Positions 47,017-57,289 are shown, counted from the stretch's first letter. The stretch: DNA of 64,000 nucleotides from Hyphomicrobiales bacterium (GCA_900472605.1 UCJD01000007.1:124001-188000); one strand, 5' to 3'. Translations and numbers: made by a program. The notes: generated by a model from the sequence alone, not told the origin.

Positions 47017-48270
47017 ATGATCACATTGCCTTACATGTCCATTGATCCCGCCGCGCGCCGCGTCTCCATCGATGCGCGCAGCCCCTTGTTCTACAGCAAT
47101 CCCAATGCCGCCTATGCGGCATTGCATACCCACTGTCCCACATTTTACTGGGAAGAGCAGAAGCAGTGGTTCTTCACCTCTTATGACCACGTAAACGGGC
47201 TTTTGCGCGACCGCCGCTTCGGCCGGCAGATCCTTCATATCGCCAGCCGCGAGGAGCTGGGGCTTCCCGAGCCCGACCAGCACGTCGTCAATTTCGATCT
47301 CGCCGAACGCTATTCCCTGCTCGAGCTCGAGCCACCGGAGCACACGCGCCTGCGCACGCTCGTCAACCGCGCCTTCGTTTCGCGTCACGTCGAGAAAATG
47401 AAGCCGGAGCTCGAGGAGCTCGCCAACCGGCTGATCGACCAGTTCGGGCACAAGGGTGAGGTCGAGTTGCTCTCCGCCTTCGCCGACATCATCCCGGTCA
47501 CGATGATCGCGCGCATGATCGGCATCCCAGAGGAGATGGGGCCGCAGCTCCTGAAGTGGTCGCATGCCTATATCCGCATGTATCTCTTCGGCCGCACCCG
47601 CGCGGACGAGGATGGCGCCGAGAAGGCCGCGAAGGAATTCGCCGATTATGTGAAAACCGTGATCGCCGAGCGCCGCGCCAATCCGCGCGACGATCTCTTG
47701 ACGCATATGATCCACACCGAACACAAGGGCCAGTATCTGACCGAGGACGAACTCGTCTCGACGACGATCGTGCTGCTCAATGCCGGGCATGAGGCGACGG
47801 TGCATCAGATCGGCAATTCGGTGCGGATGATCCTCGACAGCGGCTTTGCGCCGGCCGAATTGTTCAAGGACGAGCAAACGACGGAGCGGACCGTCGAGGA
47901 ATCGCTGCGCATCTGTGCGCCGGTCCACATCTTCCAGCGCTGGGCGCTGGAGCCGGCCGAGATCGACGGCATATCGTTCAAGCGCGGCGACAAGGTGAGC
48001 CTGATCCTGGCCGCGGCCAATCTCGATCCGCTGAAGTTCACCGATCCGCTGACCTTCAAGCCGGATCGCCGCGAGGCGGCCAACCTCTCCTTCGGTGCCG
48101 GGATCCATTTCTGCATTGGCGCGCCGCTGGCGCGGCTGGAGCTCAACGTGGTCCTGCCGATCCTGTTCGAGCGCCTGCCCGGCCTAAAGTTGGCCAAGAC
48201 GCCCGAAGTAAAGGACGTCTACCATTTCCATGGGCTAGACCGGCTCGATCTCAGCTGGCCCTCTCGCTGA
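47017..48270 (+). CDS. Cytochrome P450
   Basis: A soluble bacterial class I P450 of 417 residues. The heme-ligand loop FGAGIHFCIGAPLAR carries the axial cysteine near residue 368, the K-helix motif is ESLR, and the I-helix proton-relay motif is NAGHEAT. No ferredoxin or reductase gene is adjacent, so redox partners must come from elsewhere. The substrate is unknown. ATG 47017 is used; an in-frame ATG six codons later (MSIDPAARR) is an alternative. Confidence 0.93.
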   Translation: MITLPYMSIDPAARRVSIDARSPLFYSNPNAAYAALHTHCPTFYWEEQKQWFFTSYDHVNGLLRDRRFGRQILHIASREELGLPEPDQHVVNFDLAERYSLLELEPPEHTRLRTLVNRAFVSRHVEKMKPELEELANRLIDQFGHKGEVELLSAFADIIPVTMIARMIGIPEEMGPQLLKWSHAYIRMYLFGRTRADEDGAEKAAKEFADYVKTVIAERRANPRDDLLTHMIHTEHKGQYLTEDELVSTTIVLLNAGHEATVHQIGNSVRMILDSGFAPAELFKDEQTTERTVEESLRICAPVHIFQRWALEPAEIDGISFKRGDKVSLILAAANLDPLKFTDPLTFKPDRREAANLSFGAGIHFCIGAPLARLELNVVLPILFERLPGLKLAKTPEVKDVYHFHGLDRLDLSWPSR

Positions 48271-48290
48271 GAAGCGGCCAAACAAAACGA

Positions 48291-48314
48291 CCGCGCTCCC
48301 TTTCGGGAGCGCGG
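48291..48314 (-). terminator. Intrinsic terminator after dctA
   Basis: Perfect 10-bp arms CCGCGCTCCC and GGGAGCGCGG with a 4-nt loop lie between the convergent P450 and dctA genes. Read on the minus strand the stem is followed by TCGTTTTGTTT. It could act in both directions. Confidence 0.8.
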
Positions 48315-48375
48315 CCATCCGCCTTGGGAGGCACAGCTGCCTGTTAACGGCAGGCTGTTCTTTGGTTTGTTTGCC

Positions 48376-49710
48376 TTATTCGGCAGCCTGCAGCGTCGGC
48401 ACCGGCTGGTCGAGCTCTTCGGGAAGCTGGCCGGCCATAGCGGCGGCGAACTTTTCCTGGTCGAGTTCATTTTCCCAGCGGGCAACCACGACGGTGGCGA
48501 CAGCGTTGCCGACCAGATTGGTCAGAGCCCGGCATTCCGACATGAAGCGGTCGATGCCGAGGATCAGCGCCATGCCGGCGACCGGAACCGAAGGCACGAC
48601 CGACAGGGTCGCGGCAAGCGTGATGAAGCCGGCGCCGGTGATGCCGGCGGCACCCTTGGACGACAGCATCGCAACGAGAAGCAGCAGGATCTGGTCGCCG
48701 AGCGACAGATCGATGCCGGTTGCCTGGGCGATGAAGAGTGCTGCCAGCGTCATGTAGATGTTGGTGCCGTCGAGATTGAAGGAATAGCCGGTCGGGATGA
48801 CCAGGCCGACGACCGAACGCTTGCAGCCGGCGCGTTCCATCTTCTGCATCAGACCCGGCAGAGCCGCTTCCGACGAGGACGTGCCGAGGACGAGCAGCAG
48901 CTCTTCCTTGATGTAGCGGATCAGCGACAGGATCGAGAAACCGTTATATTTCGCAACCGCACCCAGTACGACCAGAACGAAGAGAAGGGCCGTGATGTAG
49001 AAGGTGAGGATGAGGTAGGCGAGATTGGCGACCGAGCCGATACCGTACTTACCGATGGTAAACGCCATGGCGCCGAAGGCACCGATCGGGGCAGCCTTCA
49101 TCAAGATGGCGACGAGGCGGAAGACCGGGGCGGTGAGCGCGGTCAGGAAATCCGTAACCGGCTTGCCCTTCTCGCCGACCATGCCGAGCGCGATACCGAA
49201 CAGCACCGAGAAGAACAGAACCTGCAGGATGTCGCCCTGCGCGAACGCGCCGACGATGGTTTCCGGGATGATGTTCATCAGGAAGCCGGTGATCGTGGTT
49301 TCATGCGCCTTGGTGGCGTAGGTCGAAACAGCCTTGCCATCGAGCGTCGCCGGATCGATGTTCATGCCTGAACCCGGATGCAGCAGGTTGCCGACGATGA
49401 GGCCGACGATCAGCGCCAGCGTCGAGAAGACGATGAAATAGAGCATCGCCTTGCCGGCGACCCGGCCGACCTTCTTCAGGTCGGACATGCCAGCGATGCC
49501 GGTGGCGACCGTGAGGAAGATGACCGGCGCGATGATCATCTTGACGAGGCGGATGAAGGCATCGCCGAGCGGCTTCAGGCTGGCGCCGAAGTCCGGCCAG
49601 AAATGGCCGATCAGCATGCCGGCGATGATGGCGACGACGACCTGGAAATAGAGATGCCGATAGAACGGCATCTTGGTCCGCGGCTCGGCGGCTGGAATTG
49701 CAACACCCAT
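48376..49710 (-). CDS. dctA: C4-dicarboxylate:cation symporter DctA
   Basis: Imports succinate, fumarate and malate, the carbon source of bacteroids in rhizobia. The 444-residue protein has about eight helices plus two re-entrant loops with the DAACS signatures [18 protein letters not shown] and [16 protein letters not shown], and the C-terminal [13 protein letters not shown] and [16 protein letters not shown] 49710 ([10 protein letters not shown]) follows GGAGG by 5 nt; frames opening at 49722 and 49767 lack such a site. A consensus sigma-54 promoter lies 89 bp upstream and dctB-dctD are divergent. Confidence 0.96.
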   Translation of the reverse strand: MGVAIPAAEPRTKMPFYRHLYFQVVVAIIAGMLIGHFWPDFGASLKPLGDAFIRLVKMIIAPVIFLTVATGIAGMSDLKKVGRVAGKAMLYFIVFSTLALIVGLIVGNLLHPGSGMNIDPATLDGKAVSTYATKAHETTITGFLMNIIPETIVGAFAQGDILQVLFFSVLFGIALGMVGEKGKPVTDFLTALTAPVFRLVAILMKAAPIGAFGAMAFTIGKYGIGSVANLAYLILTFYITALLFVLVVLGAVAKYNGFSILSLIRYIKEELLLVLGTSSSEAALPGLMQKMERAGCKRSVVGLVIPTGYSFNLDGTNIYMTLAALFIAQATGIDLSLGDQILLLLVAMLSSKGAAGITGAGFITLAATLSVVPSVPVAGMALILGIDRFMSECRALTNLVGNAVATVVVARWENELDQEKFAAAMAGQLPEELDQPVPTLQAAE

Positions 49711-49798
49711 AGTGTCCTCCATAAAGCCCCCAAACCTGACCGGCCTCCCGGGGCAACTGCGTTTCAATCAACAGCCTTCCGGCTATTCGCAGCTACTT

Positions 49799-49814
49799 TG
49801 CAATGACCGTGCCA
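49799..49814 (-). promoter_or_regulatory. Sigma-54 promoter of dctA
   Basis: On the minus strand the sequence is TGGCACGGTCATTGCA, an exact fit to the -24/-12 consensus TGGCACG-N4-TTGCA. Activation by phosphorylated DctD is expected. The transcription start would be near 49788, giving a leader of about 77 nt. Confidence 0.92.
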
Positions 49815-49885
49815 GTTTCCGCCCGCCGCAATATCGCCATGATTCAAAACAGTTTTCTTGTCACGCCAAGCACCATCCGATCCAG

Positions 49886-49907
49886 ATTGAGCGAATTATC
49901 GCACAAT
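49886..49907. promoter_or_regulatory. Candidate DctD upstream activator site 1
   Basis: An inverted repeat ATTGAGCGA-ATTA-TCGCACAAT (8 of 9 positions pair) lies about 75-95 bp upstream of the sigma-54 promoter. Position and symmetry fit an enhancer site for DctD, but the assignment is by context. Confidence 0.5.
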
Positions 49908-49920
49908 TTCATTTGACGAA

Positions 49921-49938
49921 TGTGCGCAAATCCGCACA
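49921..49938. promoter_or_regulatory. Candidate DctD upstream activator site 2
   Basis: A perfect inverted repeat TGTGCG-CAAATC-CGCACA, 14 bp from site 1 and 9 bp before the dctB start codon. Its closeness to dctB suggests it could also adjust dctBD expression. Confidence 0.5.
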
Positions 49939-49947
49939 GTTAGCATC

Positions 49948-51810
49948 ATGCCAAGCACGCCGAGCATTCCGGGGTTTGAGACCGTTGACGATGTCGATCG
50001 CAGAACGCGGCGCGGCTGGATCCTGTTTGTCGCCCTCTCTGCTGCCCTGCTTGCCGCCGCGCTGATTGGTGCGGCACTCTACGGTCGCAGTTCGTCGATC
50101 AACGCGCTCGCGGCCCAAAGCCAGACCGATGCCAGCCTGAAGGTGGCGCTGCTGACGGCAGTGCTTGAGCGTCCCCGCGCGCTGCCATTGCTGCTCGCCG
50201 AGGACCAGCAGGTCCTGAATGCCCTCTCCTCCATAAGCGTCAACGATATCGACATATTGAACCGCAAGCTGGAACGCCTAGTGACGGGCACGCAGGCCGC
50301 CGTCCTCTATGTCATCGGTACGGATGGCCTTGCCATCGCGTCCAGCAACTGGCGCGAGCCGATCAGCTTCGTCGGCAACGACTATACGTTCCGCGACTAT
50401 TTCAAGCGGGCGATGCAGCAGGGAACGGCCGAGCATTTCGCGCTCGGCAGCGTCAGCAAGCGCCCGGGGCTCTACATCTCGCGACGGGTCGGCAGCGCCG
50501 ACGCGCCGCTCGGCGTCGTGGTGGTGAAGCTTGAATTCGATCAGCTCGAGACAGACTGGCGCGACACGCGCCGGCCGGTCTACGTGACCGACGAGCACGG
50601 CGTCGTGCTGATCACCAGCATCCCGTCCTGGCGCTTCATGACGGCGGTGGCAGTGCCGCAGCAGGAGCTCGCCGCCATTCGCGACAGCCTCCAATTCGGT
50701 GATGCGCCGCTGACGCCACTTCCCGTCATGCGGCCCGATATCATCGACCCAAGGACATCGCTTGTTTCCGCGATCCTTCCCGGCAGCAGTGCTGCTGAAT
50801 ATCTGCGCCTCTACGCCGCCGTACCGACAACCCCTTGGCGGCTGGAGTATCTGGTGCCGACGGAAGCAGCCGTCGCCTCGTCCGTGCGGGAAATGCGACT
50901 GCTCTCGCTCGCCGTGCTGGTGCCCATCCTCGCGGTCGCGGCGTTCCTGCTAAGGCGCAGGCAAAGTGCAGCCATGCGCATTGCCGTCGAACTGTCGATG
51001 CGCGAGGAACTCGAGCGGCGGGTCGTCGCCCGCACCGAGGACCTCAGTCGCGCGCGCGACCGCCTGCAGGAAGAGATCGCCGATCACAGGAACACCGAAT
51101 CAAGATTGCAGGTCGTGCAGCAGGAGCTGGTTCAGGCAAACAGGCTTGCCATTCTCGGCCAGGTCGCGGCCGGCGTCGCGCATGAGATCAACCAACCGGT
51201 CGCGACCATCCGCGCCTATGCTGATAATGCGCGCGTCTTTCTCGACCGCAAGCAGGCCGAGCCGGTGAAGGAGAACCTCGGCGCCATCGCTGATCTCACC
51301 GAGCGGATCGGCTCGATCACCGAAGAGCTGAAGGCTTTCGCGCGCAAGGGGCGTACGGCACCGGAGCCGGTGGAGCTGCGGGATGTGATCGAGGGCGCCG
51401 TGGTGCTGCTCAAGAGCCGTTTTGCCGGACAACTGCAGGCACTGAGCATCAAGCTGCCGCCCCCGGGATTGCAGGTTCTCGGCAATCGGGTTCGGCTTGA
51501 GCAGATCCTGATCAACCTGTTTCAGAACGCGCTGGAGGCGCTGGAGGGGCGCAGCGATGCGCGGGTGGAAATCTCCGCCGTCGCGACGGACGAGGACGTC
51601 GCGGTGATCGTCGCCGACAACGGCCCTGGCATACCCGCTGCCATCCTCGCCTCGTTGTTCACGCCCTTCAACACTTCCAAGGAGAAGGGGCTCGGCCTCG
51701 GTCTGGTGATCTCGAAGGACATCGTCGCCGACTATGGCGGCCGCATCGAGGTCTCGAGCAGCGACCAGGGCACCAGTTTCATTGTGCATCTCGTGAGAGC
51801 AAAGCCATGA
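49948..51810 (+). CDS. dctB: C4-dicarboxylate sensor kinase DctB
   Basis: A membrane histidine kinase that senses dicarboxylates together with DctA, 620 residues. One helix near residues 24-46, a periplasmic double-PAS (dCache-like) sensor of about 260 residues, a second helix (about 316-335: [18 protein letters not shown]), a coiled coil ([16 protein letters not shown]), the H-box [20 protein letters not shown] with the phospho-accepting histidine, and N/G boxes ([29 protein letters not shown]). The end overlaps the start of dctD by 4 bp. Confidence 0.95.
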   Translation: MPSTPSIPGFETVDDVDRRTRRGWILFVALSAALLAAALIGAALYGRSSSINALAAQSQTDASLKVALLTAVLERPRALPLLLAEDQQVLNALSSISVNDIDILNRKLERLVTGTQAAVLYVIGTDGLAIASSNWREPISFVGNDYTFRDYFKRAMQQGTAEHFALGSVSKRPGLYISRRVGSADAPLGVVVVKLEFDQLETDWRDTRRPVYVTDEHGVVLITSIPSWRFMTAVAVPQQELAAIRDSLQFGDAPLTPLPVMRPDIIDPRTSLVSAILPGSSAAEYLRLYAAVPTTPWRLEYLVPTEAAVASSVREMRLLSLAVLVPILAVAAFLLRRRQSAAMRIAVELSMREELERRVVARTEDLSRARDRLQEEIADHRNTESRLQVVQQELVQANRLAILGQVAAGVAHEINQPVATIRAYADNARVFLDRKQAEPVKENLGAIADLTERIGSITEELKAFARKGRTAPEPVELRDVIEGAVVLLKSRFAGQLQALSIKLPPPGLQVLGNRVRLEQILINLFQNALEALEGRSDARVEISAVATDEDVAVIVADNGPGIPAAILASLFTPFNTSKEKGLGLGLVISKDIVADYGGRIEVSSSDQGTSFIVHLVRAKP

Positions 51811-53174
51811 CCGACGCCGCATCCATCTTCCTCGTCGACGACGACAAGGATCTCCTGCGCGCCACCAAGCAGACGCTGGAACTGGCGGGCTTTTTGGTGT
51901 CCGCCTTTTCTTCGGCCGTCGATGCACTGGCGGCGCTGACACCGGATTTTCCAGGGATCATCGTCTCCGATATCCGCATGCCGCAGATCGACGGCCTGCA
52001 GTTGTTCGACCGTGTGCAGCGGCAAGACCAGGATCTTCCCGTCATCCTCGTCACCGGCCATGGCGATATTCCGATGGCGGTGAAGGCGATCCAGCAGGGT
52101 GTGTATGATTTCATCAGCAAGCCCTTCCCCGCCGACCGTCTGGTGCAGAGCGTGCGCCGGGCGGTGGAGAAGCGGCGTCTGGTGCTGGAGAACCGTGCCC
52201 TGCGCAAGGCGAGCGAGCAGGTGCGCGACGACCTGCCGCTGATCGGCCAGACGCCGGCGATGGAGCGGCTACGCCATACGCTGCGGCAGATCGCCGATAC
52301 GGATGTCGATGTGCTGGTGACCGGGGAGACCGGCAGCGGCAAGGAAGTCGTGGCCAGCCTGCTGCACCAATGGGGGCGACGCAACGCCGGGAATTTCGTG
52401 GCGCTCAACTGCGGCGCCCTGCCGGAGACCGTGATCGAGAGCGAGCTCTTCGGCCACGAGCCCGGCGCCTTCACCGGCGCGCAGAAGAAGCGTGTCGGCC
52501 GCATCGAGCATGCGAGCGGCGGCACGTTGTTCCTCGACGAGATCGAGAGCATGGCGCCGTCGACGCAGGTGCAGATGCTGCGCGTGCTTGAAATGCGCGA
52601 GGTGACGCCGCTCGGGACCAACGAGGTGCGGCCGGTCGACCTGCGCGTGGTCGCCGCCGCCAAGGTCGATCTTGGCGACCCCCGGCAGCGCGGCGATTTT
52701 CGCGAGGACCTGTATTACCGGCTGAACGTGGTGACGATCTCGATCCCCCCACTCAGGGAACGGCGCGACGACATTCCGCTGCTCTTCGGTTATTTCGCCG
52801 AAAGGGCGGCCAAGCGCTTCAGGCGCGACATGCCGGTTGCGTCTTCCGCCGTGCACCGGCATCTGAAGGATCACGACTGGCCCGGCAACGTCCGCGAACT
52901 CTCGCATTTCGCAGAGCGTTTCGTGCTTGGGGTCGAGCAGTTCGCGGGCAGCGCATCCGACCCGAAGCCTGCCGATCTCAGCGAGGGATTGCCCCTGCCC
53001 GATCGACTGGACCGCTACGAAGCGAGCATCATCCGCGACGTGCTGGACGCCAATGACGGCGATGTACGCCGGACGATCGCGGAACTTGGGATCCCGCGAA
53101 AGACCTTCTACGACAAGCTGCAACGCCACGGCATCGTGCGTGCCGACTTCGCGCCGAGCGACGAGCGCGGCTAG
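51807..53174 (+). CDS. dctD: C4-dicarboxylate response regulator DctD (sigma-54 activator)
   Basis: Activates the sigma-54 promoter of dctA when phosphorylated by DctB, 455 residues. A receiver domain with phosphoacceptor D55 (IIVSDIRMP), an AAA+ domain with Walker A GETGSGKE, the sigma-54-contact motif GAFTGA, Walker [11 protein letters not shown], and a C-terminal Fis-type helix-turn-helix ([23 protein letters not shown]). Coupled to dctB by ATGA overlap. Its stop overlaps that of the convergent SDR gene. Confidence 0.96.
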   Translation: MTDAASIFLVDDDKDLLRATKQTLELAGFLVSAFSSAVDALAALTPDFPGIIVSDIRMPQIDGLQLFDRVQRQDQDLPVILVTGHGDIPMAVKAIQQGVYDFISKPFPADRLVQSVRRAVEKRRLVLENRALRKASEQVRDDLPLIGQTPAMERLRHTLRQIADTDVDVLVTGETGSGKEVVASLLHQWGRRNAGNFVALNCGALPETVIESELFGHEPGAFTGAQKKRVGRIEHASGGTLFLDEIESMAPSTQVQMLRVLEMREVTPLGTNEVRPVDLRVVAAAKVDLGDPRQRGDFREDLYYRLNVVTISIPPLRERRDDIPLLFGYFAERAAKRFRRDMPVASSAVHRHLKDHDWPGNVRELSHFAERFVLGVEQFAGSASDPKPADLSEGLPLPDRLDRYEASIIRDVLDANDGDVRRTIAELGIPRKTFYDKLQRHGIVRADFAPSDERG

Positions 53175-53977
53175 CCCGCGTTTGCGACATCGTAGCGCGG
53201 TGCGGGCTTGTTGTGCGAGAGGTTGGGTCCAAGCGCCAGACGCGCTGCCGTCGCGGCATCAAGGTCGCCGCTATCGGGCAAGGACGGGATGGTGACCAGT
53301 TCGCCCTGATCGAAGCCCGCAAGCGCCGCGTCCACCATGTCGTTGACATCCATCACCATCGATGGCGGCATCTGGTCGAAGGAGCGGCCGACGCGCTCGA
53401 AGATTTCCGTGCGGGTCAGGCCGGGCATGACCGCCTGAACCTTGACGCCCTTTTCCCCGACTTCCGAATGGATGGCCTGGGTAAGATTGAGGACGAACGC
53501 CTTGGTGGCGCTGTAGGTGCCGTTGAAGCGCTCCGGAATATAGGCAACCACCGATGCGATGTTGATGATGGCGCCCCTGCCCCGCGCCCCAAAGGCCTGC
53601 GCGGCGGCAACGGCCAGCCGGTTGGCGGCGACGACATTCAGCTCGATCATCGTCTCAAGATAATCGATGTCATCCTCCACAAGCGTACCCTTGGGGCCGA
53701 TGCCGGCGTTGTTGACGAGGAGGCTGATATCGGCGTCTTCGCGCAAGCGCTTCTCGACAATCTTGACATCGGACCGATCGGTGAGGTCGGCCGGCAGAAC
53801 GCTCACCTTTACGCCGGTTTCGCCGGCCAACCTGTCGGCCAGCGCCTGCAGGCGCGCCGCATCGCGGGCGACGAGCACGAGATCATAGCCGCGCTTGGCG
53901 AGACGATCGGCATAGGTGGCGCCGATGCCGGACGAGGCGCCGGTGACGATTGCCGTTCCGAGAGATGCGTTGGACAT
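53171..53977 (-). CDS. Short-chain dehydrogenase/reductase
   Basis: An NAD(P)-dependent oxidoreductase of the classical SDR family, 268 residues. Cofactor motif TGASSGIG (about 11-18), NNAG (about 90), catalytic S, and YSATK with active tyrosine and lysine (about 158-162). ATG 53977 ([11 protein letters not shown]) is chosen; the frame opens at 54016. It is divergent from a MarR regulator with a palindromic operator between them, so it is the likely regulated target. Substrate unknown. Confidence 0.9.
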   Translation of the reverse strand: MSNASLGTAIVTGASSGIGATYADRLAKRGYDLVLVARDAARLQALADRLAGETGVKVSVLPADLTDRSDVKIVEKRLREDADISLLVNNAGIGPKGTLVEDDIDYLETMIELNVVAANRLAVAAAQAFGARGRGAIINIASVVAYIPERFNGTYSATKAFVLNLTQAIHSEVGEKGVKVQAVMPGLTRTEIFERVGRSFDQMPPSMVMDVNDMVDAALAGFDQGELVTIPSLPDSGDLDAATAARLALGPNLSHNKPAPRYDVANAG

Positions 53978-54040
53978 TGCAGCATTCCTTCCTTGCTTGA
54001 ACACACCCCGTTTCACGTCATAGGGCGCGTTGAAATTTAC

Positions 54041-54052
54041 TGGTATATACCA
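54041..54052. promoter_or_regulatory. Palindromic operator candidate between SDR and marR genes
   Basis: TGGTATATACCA is a perfect 12-bp palindrome in the 185-bp divergent intergenic region, in an AT-rich context that could overlap both promoters. MarR proteins bind such short palindromes and usually repress the neighbour and themselves. Confidence 0.6.
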
Positions 54053-54162
54053 CTATATTTAGGCAACGGATCGGCGTTCGCAAGAGCCCTGGAAAAAGAT
54101 GTGTCGTTTAGCGGTTGACGGATCGCCACCAATCGGAAGACATCACCGATGGAGAACATGCG

Positions 54163-54642
54163 ATGGCAGAGAGCAACACCCCTGACGGGGCATGGAATTA
54201 TTGCAGCAACAGCGCGCTCAAGCGCGCCTCACGGCAACTGGGCCAGCTTTACGAAGACGTGCTGGCGCCGAGCGGCTTGAAGATAACGCAATACACTCTG
54301 CTGACGCAGATCAAGCTCGGCCGCGAAACGCCGCTGAAGATGCTAGCGGAGGCGATGGTGATGGATCTCTCCGCGCTCGGCCACACGCTGAAGCCGCTGC
54401 AACGCGACGGGCTCGTCGAACTGGTTGCCGACGATCACGACCGGCGTGTGAAGCGCGTGCGGCTGACGCAAAAGGGCGACAAGCTGTGGACCGACACGAA
54501 CGGCCTGTGGCGCGAGGCACAGGCACGTTTCGATGCCGCGTTCGGCAAGGATGCGTCCGAAAACCTGCGGCGAACGATGGACCTTATCGCATCACCGGGC
54601 TTTGCCGCGGCTTTTTCCGGTGCCGGACAGGATCAGGACTGA
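54163..54642 (+). CDS. MarR family transcriptional regulator
   Basis: A winged-helix dimeric regulator of 159 residues. The fold is clear: ITQYTLLTQIKLGRETPLKMLAEAMVMDLSALGHTLKPLQRDGLVE is the helix-turn-helix and DDHDRRVKRVRLTQKGDKL the wing. A cysteine near the N-terminus (WNYCSNSALKRASRQL) might serve as a redox sensor as in some MarR/OhrR proteins, which is speculative. ATG 54163 follows GGAGAA at 6 nt; the frame opens at 54115. Confidence 0.9.
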   Translation: MAESNTPDGAWNYCSNSALKRASRQLGQLYEDVLAPSGLKITQYTLLTQIKLGRETPLKMLAEAMVMDLSALGHTLKPLQRDGLVELVADDHDRRVKRVRLTQKGDKLWTDTNGLWREAQARFDAAFGKDASENLRRTMDLIASPGFAAAFSGAGQDQD

Positions 54643-54681
54643 CGATCGCAGCAAGAATGTGCCTATGCGGCGACAGCGTCA

Positions 54682-55026
54682 TCAGAGCCTGATGACGTAG
54701 TCCTTGCGAGTCGTTTCAATGACTTCCCAGGTTCCCTTGAAGCCAGGTCTCAGGATCATCCGGTCGCCGGCGCGCAGGTGGACGGGCTCGCCACCGTCTT
54801 CGGTGACGACCGAGTGGCCTGACAGTACGTTGAAATACTCCCACTCGTCATAGACGATGCGCCACTTGCCCGGCGTCGCCTCCCAGATGCCGGCATAGAG
54901 ACCGCCATCGGCCTCCTCCAGGTTCCATGTCCGGAACTGCGGATCGCCCGCGATCAACCGATCCTCAGCCGGGGCGCCGACTTCAGGTTCGACGCCCGTG
55001 ATATCGAGTTGGAGCTGCTTTGCCAT
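54682..55026 (-). CDS. Cupin domain-containing protein (Cupin_3 type)
   Basis: A 114-residue single-cupin protein of the DUF861 type. The barrel motifs are visible as WRIVYDEWEYFNVLSGHSVVTEDG and DRMILRPGFKGTWEVIE, with W and aromatic residues in place of the usual histidine ligands, as often in this family. Function is unknown. ATG 55026 is used. It is followed by an NYN-domain gene on the same strand, 53 bp upstream in the direction of transcription. Confidence 0.85.
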   Translation of the reverse strand: MAKQLQLDITGVEPEVGAPAEDRLIAGDPQFRTWNLEEADGGLYAGIWEATPGKWRIVYDEWEYFNVLSGHSVVTEDGGEPVHLRAGDRMILRPGFKGTWEVIETTRKDYVIRL

Positions 55027-55079
55027 AAGCTTTCTGTCTTTCACTTTGCCACTGAGCGCTCATCTGCGCCTCACGGGCA

Positions 55080-55823
55080 TCATTTCTTTTGCGTAGCAGG
55101 GTCCTGATTGGCGACTTTCCGCCGGATTCGAAGAGTCGCCCCTGCCCCTTCAACCTCGAACTGCCCCGTCTTCTTCACCAGATCACTCAGCTTTCGATAT
55201 CCATAGGTCCGAGGATCAAAATCCGATGAGAGGTTGGAGAGTTGCGTGCCAACTGCCCCCAAAGCAACCCAACCATCTTCTCCCGCGTGCTGAGACAGAA
55301 CCTTCCTGATCAACGGCACGACGGCACTCGGCGGCTGGAGAGGCACAGCGGCCTCCTCACCCACGTCCCCTTTCGGCATGGAGATGAGATTTTCCGTGTA
55401 GATGAAGCGCCTGCAGGCCTGGCGAAAACTCTCAGGCGTCTTCTGTTCGCCGAAACCGTAGACGTCAGTGCCATGCTCTCGAATTCGGGCAGCCAACCTC
55501 GTGAAGTCACTGTCAGATGACACGAGGCAGAAGCCGTCAAATCGCCCGCTGTGCAGAAGGTCCATGGCGTCGATCACCAAGGCGATATCGGAAGAGTTCT
55601 TACCCGTCGTGTAAGCGAACTGCTGCTGCGGGATGATCGCATGCTTTGCGAGCACATCCGCCCATGGCTTCAAGCGAGGCCCTGAAAAATCGCCGTAGAT
55701 GCGCCTTGCGCTCGCCTCGCCGATCTTTGCGATTTCCTCGAACAAGCCGTCCGCGATCTTGGCGGATGTATTGTCCGCGTCGATCAGAACGGCGAGCCGT
55801 GCCAGACGATTTTCCAGAGCCAA
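55080..55823 (-). CDS. NYN-domain putative ribonuclease with OST-HTH/LOTUS domain
   Basis: A 247-residue protein of the LabA/DUF88 type. The NYN (PIN-like) nuclease domain occupies residues about 8-150, with acidic residues in LIDADNTSAK, DIALVIDAMDLL and LVSSDSDFTRLAARIRE. An OST-HTH/LOTUS RNA-binding domain follows at about 165-235 (LIRKVLSQHAGEDGWVALGAVG, YGYRKLSDLVKKTGQFEVE). The pairing suggests an RNA-directed nuclease. Physiological role unknown. Confidence 0.88.
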   Translation of the reverse strand: MALENRLARLAVLIDADNTSAKIADGLFEEIAKIGEASARRIYGDFSGPRLKPWADVLAKHAIIPQQQFAYTTGKNSSDIALVIDAMDLLHSGRFDGFCLVSSDSDFTRLAARIREHGTDVYGFGEQKTPESFRQACRRFIYTENLISMPKGDVGEEAAVPLQPPSAVVPLIRKVLSQHAGEDGWVALGAVGTQLSNLSSDFDPRTYGYRKLSDLVKKTGQFEVEGAGATLRIRRKVANQDPATQKK

Positions 55824-55879
55824 ATCCCGATCATCCCTTCACAGCGTTAACATCGCATCCGCGCACGACGCTACGGCGC

Positions 55880-57163
55880 TCACACCTTCGCCAGCGACTG
55901 TTCGAGATCGGCGATGATGTCCTTGACATCCTCGATACCAATAGACAGGCGGACGACATCCGGGCCGGCGCCGGCAGCTGTCTTCTGCTCGTCGGTCAGC
56001 TGGCGGTGGGTGGTGGAGGCCGGGTGGATGACCAGCGAGCGGGTGTCGCCGATATTGGCGAGGTGGGAAAAGAGCTGTAGGCCTTCCACCAGCGACTTGC
56101 CGGCCTCATAGCCGCCCTTGACGCCGAAGGTGAAGACGGACCCCGCCCCTTTCGGCGAATAGCGTTGCTGCAGCGCGTGGTTCGGATCGTCCTCAAGCCC
56201 GGCGTAATTCACCCAGGCGATCTTGCTGTGCGCCTTCAGCCACTTGGCGACGGTGGCAGCGTTTTCGCTGTGGCGCTGCATGCGCAGCGGCAGCGTCTCG
56301 ATACCCGTGAGGATCAGGAACGCGTTGAACGGCGAGATCGCCGGGCCTAGGTCGCGCAGGCCGAGAACGCGGCAGGCGATGGCGAAAGCGAAATTGCCGA
56401 AGGTCGAATGCAGGACCACGCCGTTATATTCCGGCCTCGGGCTTGAGAGCATCGGGTAGTTGCCGGATTTCGACCAGTCGAAGGTGCCGCCGTCGACGAT
56501 GATGCCGCCCATGGAATTGCCGTGGCCGCCGAGGAACTTGGTCAGCGAGTGCACGACGATATCGGCGCCATGCTCGATCGGCCGGATGAGGTACGGGCTG
56601 GCCATGGTGTTATCGACGATCAGCGGCAGGCCATGCTTATGGGCGACGTCCGCGATTGCCGCGATATCGACGAAGGTGCCGCCGGGATTGGCGAGGCTTT
56701 CGATGAAGATCGCCCGGGTGTTTTCGTCGATCTGGCTTTCGAAGCTCGCCGGATCGGCGGAATCACCCCAGCGCACCTGCCAGCCGAAATTATCGAAGGC
56801 GTGGCCGAACTGATTGATGGAGCCGCCATAAAGGCGCTTGGCGGCGACGAAGTTTTCGCCTGGGCGCAGCAGCGTATGGAACACGATCATCTGCGCGGCA
56901 TGGCCGGAAGCGACAGCGAGCGCCGCCGTGCCGCCCTCAAGGGCGGCGACACGCTCTTCGAGCACGGCCTGCGTCGGGTTCATGATGCGGGTGTAGATAT
57001 TGCCGAATTCCTGCAAGCCGAAGAGTGCTGCAGCGTGATCGGCATCGTTGAAGACGTAAGCTGTCGTCTGGTAGATCGGCGTGGCGCGGGCGCCTGTTGC
57101 CGGATCGGGCTTTGCGCCTGCGTGCACGGCCAACGTATTGAAACCCGGATCATTCGCGGTCAT
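55880..57163 (-). CDS. metY: O-acetylhomoserine aminocarboxypropyltransferase / sulfhydrylase
   Basis: A PLP enzyme that makes homocysteine (or methionine) from O-acetylhomoserine and sulfide (or methanethiol), 427 residues. The Cys/Met-metabolism signature is present with the PLP lysine in VVHSLTKFLGGHGNSMGG and the motif YTRIMNPTQAVLEERVAALEGG. Length is typical for MetY. No SAM riboswitch is apparent in the 126 bp upstream. ATG 57163 is preceded by GGGAGGA. It is next to a CoA-binding protein gene on the same strand. Confidence 0.93.
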   Translation of the reverse strand: MTANDPGFNTLAVHAGAKPDPATGARATPIYQTTAYVFNDADHAAALFGLQEFGNIYTRIMNPTQAVLEERVAALEGGTAALAVASGHAAQMIVFHTLLRPGENFVAAKRLYGGSINQFGHAFDNFGWQVRWGDSADPASFESQIDENTRAIFIESLANPGGTFVDIAAIADVAHKHGLPLIVDNTMASPYLIRPIEHGADIVVHSLTKFLGGHGNSMGGIIVDGGTFDWSKSGNYPMLSSPRPEYNGVVLHSTFGNFAFAIACRVLGLRDLGPAISPFNAFLILTGIETLPLRMQRHSENAATVAKWLKAHSKIAWVNYAGLEDDPNHALQQRYSPKGAGSVFTFGVKGGYEAGKSLVEGLQLFSHLANIGDTRSLVIHPASTTHRQLTDEQKTAAGAGPDVVRLSIGIEDVKDIIADLEQSLAKV

Positions 57164-57289
57164 GAAGTCCTCCCGTTGTGATTCGACTTTGCTGCTTCAA
57201 CTTCGATGGGCGGAGCATAGCGAACGATCTGTAAAAGTTAATCGCCATCCATTTCAACCGAGACGCGTTTGGCGAAAAATTTGCCCTGA

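Noticed and set aside
57164-57289. SAM riboswitch upstream of metY
   Set aside because: I looked for SAM-II-like pairing in the 126 bp before metY and could not build the conserved pseudoknot.
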